Assembly (NCBI GenBank): GCA_028564925.1
Contig: CM053028.1
Location: 620,496,739-620,560,738, forward strand
From: Lithobates sylvaticus
Taxonomy: Eukaryota > Chordata > Amphibia > Anura > Ranidae
Direction of reading: 5' to 3'
Length of the DNA: 64,000 nucleotides
Positions within the stretch are counted from its first letter, which is position 1. The number at the start of each line of letters is the position of its first letter. A model generated the notes under the pieces. The model saw nothing but the letters and a program-made list of their open reading frames with translations. It did not search any database and was not told the origin of the DNA. The position numbers were made by a program, and so were the translations under genes. Of this stretch, positions 56,815 through 64,000 are shown piece after piece.

Positions 56815-57660
56815 TTTACCCCCCTTCATGACCAGGCCATTTTTGCTATTCAGCATGGCGCTACTTATAACTGACAATTGCACAAACATGAAACGCTGTA
56901 CCCAAATTAAATTTATATATTTTTTTCCCCACAGTCTTATTTTTTTTTGGTGGTATTTGATCACAACTGGGTTTTTTATTTTCTAAAAAAAAAAAAAAAG
57001 TCTAAGAAAAAAAAAAAAAAAACTTTCTATGGAGTGACGGATGTCTGCACAGTGAGCAGAGACGGACCTGTCATGCGTCGGCTCAGCGGGGATCAGGGGA
57101 TCAAACCCTGCTGAGCAAGCGGAGTCAGTGAAAACGGATCTGCATGTGTGAAAGGGACCTAACAGACACTGGGTGAGAACTGAAACTGACATCACCAGTG
57201 ACACAGTGATCAGTGCTAATACTATACACTGTCACTGTACTAATGACACTGGCTGGGAAGGAGTTAACATCACATGGTAATCAAGGGGTTAAGTGTGTGC
57301 CTAACAATGTGTTATTGTGTGCTGCTTTTTACTAAAAATCTGTTTATTCCTTCTCCATGCTTTGCAGGGAGAAGAGACAAATAAATCATTCCCTCTGCAC
57401 GGAGCCCTGTGTTGCCTGTCAGCACAGGGCTCTGGGCTGTGATTGGATACAGCCAATCAGCAGCAGGTCCCAGCCAATGATTCTTGGTTGGGACCTGTTG
57501 ACAAAATCCTGCTGTGTCCAATCACATTGGGAGCCGTGAGAATAGAGGGTGTGCCCCTATAACCAAGCAGCGATGTACAGGTATGTCGCTGTGCCTGTAA
57601 GAGCTGCCCATCCACAGTACAATGCAGGCTCGCGGGTGGTCCTAAAGCAGTTATGGCAGA
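56815..57660. repeat. Partial dispersed repeats
   Basis: 56818-56965 matches the repeat at 1870-1977 joined to 3292-3370. 57025-57165 is a half MITE like 18782-19172. 57180-57660 has tgacactggctgggaaggag and a hairpin-rich tail (tgttgcctgtcagcacaggg). Confidence 0.5.
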
Positions 57661-57715
57661 AGAAGTGTGGGAAGAAACCTGAAAGGTGCCTCCTCACATT
57701 AGTTGTCAGTGAAGT

Positions 57716-60700
57716 ACAATTTTGAACCATTTTTGGGCTAAAAGGTCTGGGGGTGCAAATTTGGACCATTTTTGAGACAAAAGGTCCGGTGGTGCAATTT
57801 TGGTAATTTTGAACCCTTTTGGGGCCAAAAGGTCCGGGTGCAATTTTGGACTATTTTTGGGCTAAAAGATCCGGGGGTGCAAATTTGGACCATTTTTGGG
57901 CCAAAAGGTCCAGGGGTGCAATTTTGGACCATTTTGGGCTAAAAGGTCCGGGGGTGCAATTTTGGTCATTTTGAACCATTTTTGGGACAAAAGGTCCGGG
58001 GGTGCAATTTTGGACAGTTTTTGGGACAAAAGGTCCGGGGGTGCAATTTTGGACAGTTTTTGGGACAAAAGGTCCGGGGGTGCAATTATGGACAGTTTTT
58101 GGGACAAAAGGTCCGGGGGTGCAATTTTGGACAGTTTTTGGGACAAAAGGTCCGGGGGTGCAATTTTGGACAGTTTTTGGGACAAAAGGGCCGGGGGTGC
58201 AATTTTGGACAGTTTTTGGGACAAAAGGTCCGGGGGTGCAATTTTGAACAGTTTTTGGGACAAAAGGTCCGGGGGTGCAATTTTGGACAGTTTTTGGGAC
58301 AAAAGGTCCGGGGGTGCAATTTTGGACAGTTTTTTGGACAAAAGGTCCGGGGGTGCAATTTTGGACAGGTTTTGGGACAAAAGGTCCGGGGGGTCAATTT
58401 TGACAGTTTTTGGGACAAAAGGGCCGGGGGTGCAATTTAGGACAGTTTTTGGGACAAAAGGTCCGGGGGTGCAATTTTGGACATTTTTTTGGGACAAAAG
58501 GTCCGGGGGTGCAATTTTGGACAGTTTTTGGGACAAAAGGGCCGGGGGTGCAATTTTGGACCATTTTTGGGACAAAAGGTCCGGGGGTGCAATTTTGGAC
58601 ATTTTTTGGGACAAAAGGTCCGGGGGTGCAATTTTGGACCATTTTTTGGGACAAAAGGTCCGGGGGTGCAATTTTGGACATTTTTGGGCAAAAAGGTCCG
58701 GGGGTGCAATTCTGGACAGTTTTTGGGACAAAAGGTCCAGGGGGTGCAATTTTGGACCATTTTTGGGACAAAAGGTCAGGGGGTGCAATTTTGGACAGTT
58801 TTTGGGACAAAACGGTCGGGGGTGCAATTTTGGACATTTTTTGGGACAAAAGGTTCGGGGTGCAATTTTGGACAGTTTTTGGGACAAAAGGTCCGGGGGT
58901 GCAATTTTGGACAGTTTTTGGGACAAAAGGTCCGGGGGTGCAATTTTGGACAGTTTTTGGGACAAAAAGGTCCGGGGGTGCAATTTTGACAGTTTTTGGG
59001 ACAAAAGGTCCGGGGGTGCAATTTTGGACAGTTTTTGGGACAAAAGGTCCGGGGGTGCAATTTGGACAGTTTTTGGGACAAAAGGTCCGGGGGTGCAATT
59101 TTGGACAGTTTTTGGGACAAAAGGTCCGGGGGTGCAATTTTGGACAGTTTTTGGGACAAAAGGTCCGGGGGTGCAATTTTGGACAGTTTTTGGGACAAAA
59201 GGTCCGGGGGTGCAATTTTGGACAGTTTTTGGGACAAAAGGTCCGGGGGTGCAATTTTGGACAGTTTTTGGGACAAAAGGTCCGGGGGTGCAATTTTGGA
59301 CAGTTTTTGGGACAAAAGGTCCGGGGGTGCAATTTTGGACAGTTTTTGGGACAAAAGGTCCGGGGGTGCAATTTTGGACAGTTTTTGGGACAAAAGGTCC
59401 GGGGGTGCAATTTTGGACAGTTTTTGGGACAAAAGGTCCGGGGGTGCAATTTTGGACAGTTTTTGGGACAAAAGGTCCGGGGGTGCAATTTGGACATTTT
59501 TTTGGGACAATTGGTCCGGGGGTGCAATTTGGACAGTTTTTTGGGACAAAAGGTCCGGGGGTGCAATTTTGGACAGTTTTTGGGACAAAAGGTCCGGGGG
59601 TGCAATTTTGGACAGTTTTTGGGACAAAAGGTCGGGGGTGTGGCAGTTTTTGGGACAAAAGGTCCGGGGGTGCAATTTTGGACATTTTTGGGACAAAAGG
59701 TCCGGGGGTGCAATTTTGGACAGTTTTTGGGACAAAAGGTCCGGGGGTGCAATTCTGGACAGTTTTTTGGGACTAAAAAGGTCCGGGGGTGCAATTTTGG
59801 ACAGTTTTTGGACAAAAGGTCCGGGGGTGCAATTTGGTCATTTTGAACAGTTTTTTGGGACAAAAGGTCCGGGGGTGCAATTTTGGACAGTTTTTGGGAC
59901 AAAAGGTCCGGGGGTGCAATTTTGGACATTTTTTTTGGGACAAAAGGTCCGGGGGGTGCAATTTTGGACAGTGCATTTTTTTTTGGGACAAAAGGTCCGG
60001 GGGTGCAATTTTGGACAGTTTTTGGGACAAAAGGTCCGGGGGTGCAATTTTGGACAGTTTTTGGGACAAAAGGTCCGGGGGTGCAATTTTGGACAGTTTT
60101 TGGGACAAAAGGTCCGGGGGTGCAATTTTGGACAGTTTTTGGGACAAAAGGTCCGGGGGTGCAATTTTGGACAGTTTTTGGGACAAAAGGTCCGGGGGTG
60201 CAATTTTGGACAGTTTTTGGGACAAAAGGTCCGGGGGTGCAATTTTGGAACATTTTTGGGACAAAAGGTCCGGGGTGCAATTTTGGACAGTTTTTGGGAC
60301 AAAAGGTCCGGGGGTGCAATTTTGGACAGTTTTTGGGACAAAAGGTCCGGGGGTGCAATTTTGGACAGTTTTTGGGACAAAAGGTCCGGGGGTGCAATTT
60401 TGGACAGTTTTTGGGACAAAAGGTCCGGGGGTGCAATTTTGGACAGTTTTTGGGACAAAAGGTCCGGGGGTGCAATTTTGGACAGTTTTTGGGACAAAAG
60501 GTCCGGGGGTGCAATTTTGGACAGTTTTTGGGACAAAAGGTCCGGGGGTGCAATTTTGGACAGTTTTTGGGACAAAAGGTCCGGGGGTGCAATTTTGGAC
60601 AGTTTTTGGGACAAAAGGTCCGGGGGTGCAATTTTGGTCAGTTTTTGGGACAAAAGGTCCGGGGGTGCAATTTTGGACAGTTTTTGGGACAAAAGGTCCG

Positions 60701-63700
60701 GGGGTGCAATTTTGGACAGTTTTTGGGACAAAAGGTCCGGGGGTGCAATTTTGGACAGTTTTTGGGACAAAAGGTCCGGGGGTGCAATTTTGGACAGTTT
60801 TTGGGACAAAAGGTCCGGGGGTGCAATTTTGGACAGTTTTTGGGACAAAAGGTCCGGGGGTGCAATTTTGGACAGTTTTTGGGACAAAAGGTCCGGGGGT
60901 GCAATTTTGGACAGTTTTTGGGACAAAAGGTCCGGGGGTGCAATTTTGGACAGTTTTTGGGACAAAAGGTCGGGGGTGCAATTTTGGACAGTTTTTGGGA
61001 CAAAAGGTCTGGGGGTGCAATTTTGGACAGTTTTTGGGACAAAAGGTCCGGGGGTGCAATTTTGGACAGTTTTTGGGACAAAAGGTCCGGGGTGCAATTT
61101 GGACAGTTTTTGGGACAAAAGGTCCGGGGGTGCAATTTTGGACAGTTTTTGGGACAAAAGGTCCGGGGGTGCAATTTTGGACAGTTTTTGGGACAAAAGG
61201 TTCCGGGGGTGCAATTTTGGACAGTTTTTGGGACAAAAGGTCCGGGGGGTGCAATTTTGGACAGTTTTTGGGACAAAAGGTCCGGGGGTGCAATTTTGGA
61301 CAGTTTTGGGACAAAAGGGCCGGGGTGCAATTTTGGACAGTTTTTGGGACAAAAGGTCCGGGGGTGCAATTTTGGACAGTTTTTGGGACAAAAGGTCCGG
61401 GGGTGCAATTTTGGACAGTTTTTGGGACAAAAGGTCCGGGGGTGCAATTTTGGACAGTTTTTGGGACAAAAGGTCCGGGGGTGCAATTTTGGACAGTTTT
61501 TGGGACAAAAGGTCCGGGGGTGGCATTTTGGACAGTTTTTGGGACAAAAGGTCCGGGGGTGCAATTTTGGACAGTTTTTGGGACAAAAGGTCCGGGGGTG
61601 CAATTTTGGACAGTTTTTGGGACAAAAGGTCCGGGGGTGCAATTTTGGACAGTTTTTGGGACAAAAGGTCCGGGGGTGCAATTTTGGACAGTTTTTGGGA
61701 CAAAAGGTCCGGGGGTGCAATTTTGGACAGTTTTTGGGACAAAAGGTCCGGGGGTGCAATTTTGGACAGTTTTTGGGACAAAAGGTCCGGGGGTGCAATT
61801 TTGGACAGTTTTTGGGACAAAAGGTCCGGGGGTGCAATTTTGGACAGTTTTTGGGACAAAAGGTCCGGGGGTGCAATTTTGGACAGTTTTTGGGACAAAA
61901 GGCCTGGGGGTGCAATTCTGGACAGTTTTTGGGACAAAAGGTCCGGGGGTGCAATTTTGGACAGTTTTTGGGACAAAAGGTCCGGGGGTGCAATTTTGGA
62001 CAGTTTTTGGGACAAAAGGTCCGGGGGTGCAATTTTGGACAGTTTTTGGGACAAAAGGTCCGGGGGTGCAATTTGGACAGTTTTTGGGACAAAAGGTCCG
62101 GGGGTGCAATTTTGGACAGTTTTTGGGACAAAAGGTCCGGGGGTGCAATTTTGGACAGTTTTTGGGACAAAAGGTCCGGGGGTGCAATTTTGGACAGTTT
62201 TTGGGACAAAAGGTCCGGGGGTGCAATTTTGGACAGTTTTTGGGACAAAAGGTCCGGGGGTGCAATTCTGGACAGTTTTTGGGACAAAAGGTCCGGGGGT
62301 GCAATTTTGGACAGTTTTTGGGACAAAAGGTCCGGGGGTGCAATTTTGGACAGTTTTTGGGACAAAAGGTCCGGGGGTGCAATTTTGGACAGTTTTTGGG
62401 ACAAAAGGTCCGGGGGTGCAATTTTGGACAGTTTTTGGGACAAAAGGTCCGGGGGTGCAATTTGGACAGTTTTTGGGACAAAAGGTCCGGGGGTGCAATT
62501 TTGGACAGTTTTTGGGACAAAAGGTCCGGGGGTGCAATTTTGGACAGTTTTTGGGACAAAAGGTCCGGGGGTGCAATTTTGGACAGTTTTTGGGACAAAA
62601 GGTCCGGGGGTGCAATTTTGGACAGTTTTTGGGACAAAAGGTCCGGGGGTGCAATTTTGGACAGTTTTTGGGACAAAAGGTCCGGGGGTGCAATTTTGGA
62701 CAGTTTTTGGGACAAAAGGTCCGGGGGTGCAATTTTGGACAGTTTTTGGGACAAAAGGTCCGGGGGTGCAATTTTGGACAGTTTTTGGGACAAAAGGTCC
62801 GGGGGTGCAATTTTGGACAGTTTTTGGGACAAAAGGTCCGGGGGTGCAATTTTGGACAGTTTTTGGGACAAAAGGTCCGGGGGTGCAATTTTGGACAGTT
62901 TTTGGGACAAAAGGTCCGGGGGTGCAATTTGACAGTTTTTGGGACAAAAGGTCCGGGGGTGCAATTTTGGACAGTTTTTGGGACAAAAGGTCCGGGGGTG
63001 CAATTTTGGACAGTTTTTGGGACAAAAGGTCCGGGGGTGCAATTTTGGACAGTTTTTGGGACAAAAGGTCCGGGGGTGCAATTTTGGACAGTTTTTGGGA
63101 CAAAAGGTCCGGGGGTGCAATTTTGGACAGTTTTTGGGACAAAAGGTCCGGGGGTGCAATTTTGGACAGTTTTTGGGACAAAAGGTCCGGGGGTGCAATT
63201 TTGGACAGTTTTTGGGACAAAAGGTCCGGGGGTGCAATTTTGGACAGTTTTTGGGACAAAAGGTCCGGGGGTGCAATTTTGGACAGTTTTTGGGACAAAA
63301 GGTCCGGGGGTGCAATTTTGGACAGTTTTTGGGACAAAAGGTCTGGGGGTGCAATTTTGGACAGTTTTTGGGACAAAAGGTCCGGGGTGCAATTTTGGAC
63401 AGTTTTTGGGACAAAAGGTCCGGGGGTGCAATTTTGGACAGTTTTTGGGACAAAAGGGCCGGGGGTGCAATTTTGGACAGTTTTTGGGACAAAAGGTCCG
63501 GGGGTGCAATTTTGGACAGTTTTTGGGACAAAAGGTCCGGGGGTGCAATTTTGGACAGTTTTTGGGACAAAAGGTCCGGGGGTGCAATTTTGGACAGTTT
63601 TTGGGACAAAAGGTCCGGGGGTGCAATTTTGACAGTTTTTGGGACAAAAGGTCCGGGGTGCAATTTTGGACAGTTTTTGGGACAAAAGGTCCGGGGGTGC

Positions 63701-64000
63701 AATTCTGGACAGTTTTTGGGACAAAAGGTCCGGGGGTGCAATTTGACAGTTTTTGGGACAAAAGGTCCGGGGGTGCAATTTTGGACAGTTTTTGGGACAA
63801 AAGGTCCGGGGTGCAATTTTAGACAGTTTTTGGGACAAAAGGTCCGGGGGTGCAATTTTGGACAGTTTTTGGGACAAAAGGTCCGGGGGTGCAATTTTGG
63901 ACAGTTTTTGGGACAAAAGGTCCGGGGGTGCAATTTTGGACAGTTTTTGGGACAAAAGGTCCGGGGGTGCAATTTTGGACAGTTTTTGGGACAAAAGGTC
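57716..64000. repeat. 39-bp satellite array, about 160 units, open at the window end
   Basis: The unit runs cagtttttgggacaaaaggt + ccgggggtgcaattttgga. Most units from 59.0 kb onward are identical or differ by one base. Units at 57.72-58.0 and 58.4-59.0 kb are more varied, as expected at an array edge. Because 39 is three times 13 and no frame of the unit has a stop, all six frames read open for up to 1608 codons (DSFWDKRSGGAIL, PKLHPRTFCPKNC and so on). Few ATGs, perfect strand symmetry of openness and frame shifts without decay show these are not proteins. Confidence 0.97.

Noticed and set aside
57862-63994. Reading frames of up to 1608 codons on both strands
   Set aside because: They arise from a 39-bp satellite whose unit has no stop in any frame. 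All six frames are equally open, and the repeats drift between frames without cost.

Overview
This 64 kb window is animal nuclear DNA, most likely from a frog and probably a ranoid. Three things suggest this: two multi-exon C2H2 zinc-finger genes with the acidic leader exons familiar from amphibian zinc-finger genes (one reads [20 protein letters not shown]), many Tc1-like transposons of types common in frogs and fish, and abundant TTAA-flanked short elements. The species call is an inference. No operon, phage, CRISPR or bacterial feature was seen.

Host genes. All recognisable host genes lie on the minus strand and are tandem paralogs. Gene A has its first exon/promoter at about 17.35-17.5 kb and its finger exon at 8340-9133. 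Gene B has its first exon at about 56.3-56.6 kb and its finger exon at 44140-45005. A third first exon (1086-1350) belongs to a gene C that runs off the left edge. Conceptual splicing at consensus GT/AG sites joins exons 2-7 of A and B into open frames of 403 and 432 codons, each ending in seven C2H2 fingers. In both, exon 2 holds only the end of an amphibian KRAB-like box, cut at the same point and carrying the same in-frame TAG four codons before an ATG-ATG, so the proteins probably start at that pair and lack a KRAB box. Leader exons 5 and 6 sit in duplicated exon-intron modules.

Repeats. From left to right: 0-8 kb is the gene C promoter, a candidate solo LTR, a LINE endonuclease fragment, a 20-bp minisatellite and a 1.6-kb Tc1 element. 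8-18 kb is gene A, with introns holding TTAA elements, a 426-bp MITE and a Tc1 element split by a hAT element. 18-28 kb is a 41-bp minisatellite split by a 6-kb Ty3/gypsy chromovirus. 28-44 kb is a deep nest of Tc1, hAT, TTAA, L1-like, SINE and minisatellite sequence. 44-57 kb is gene B, with a fairly young Tc1 copy and two minisatellites. 57.7 kb to the window end is a 39-bp satellite of about 160 units.

The very long reading frames at 57.7-64, 54.3-55.3, 48.5-49.4, 39.7-40.7 and 19.8-21.2 kb come from tandem repeats and are not genes. I found no clear new molecular system. The most interesting points are the shared KRAB-less zinc-finger architecture, two homologous inverted 41-bp minisatellites, minisatellites carried inside cut-and-paste elements, and insertion nests dated relative to each other by intact target-site duplications.
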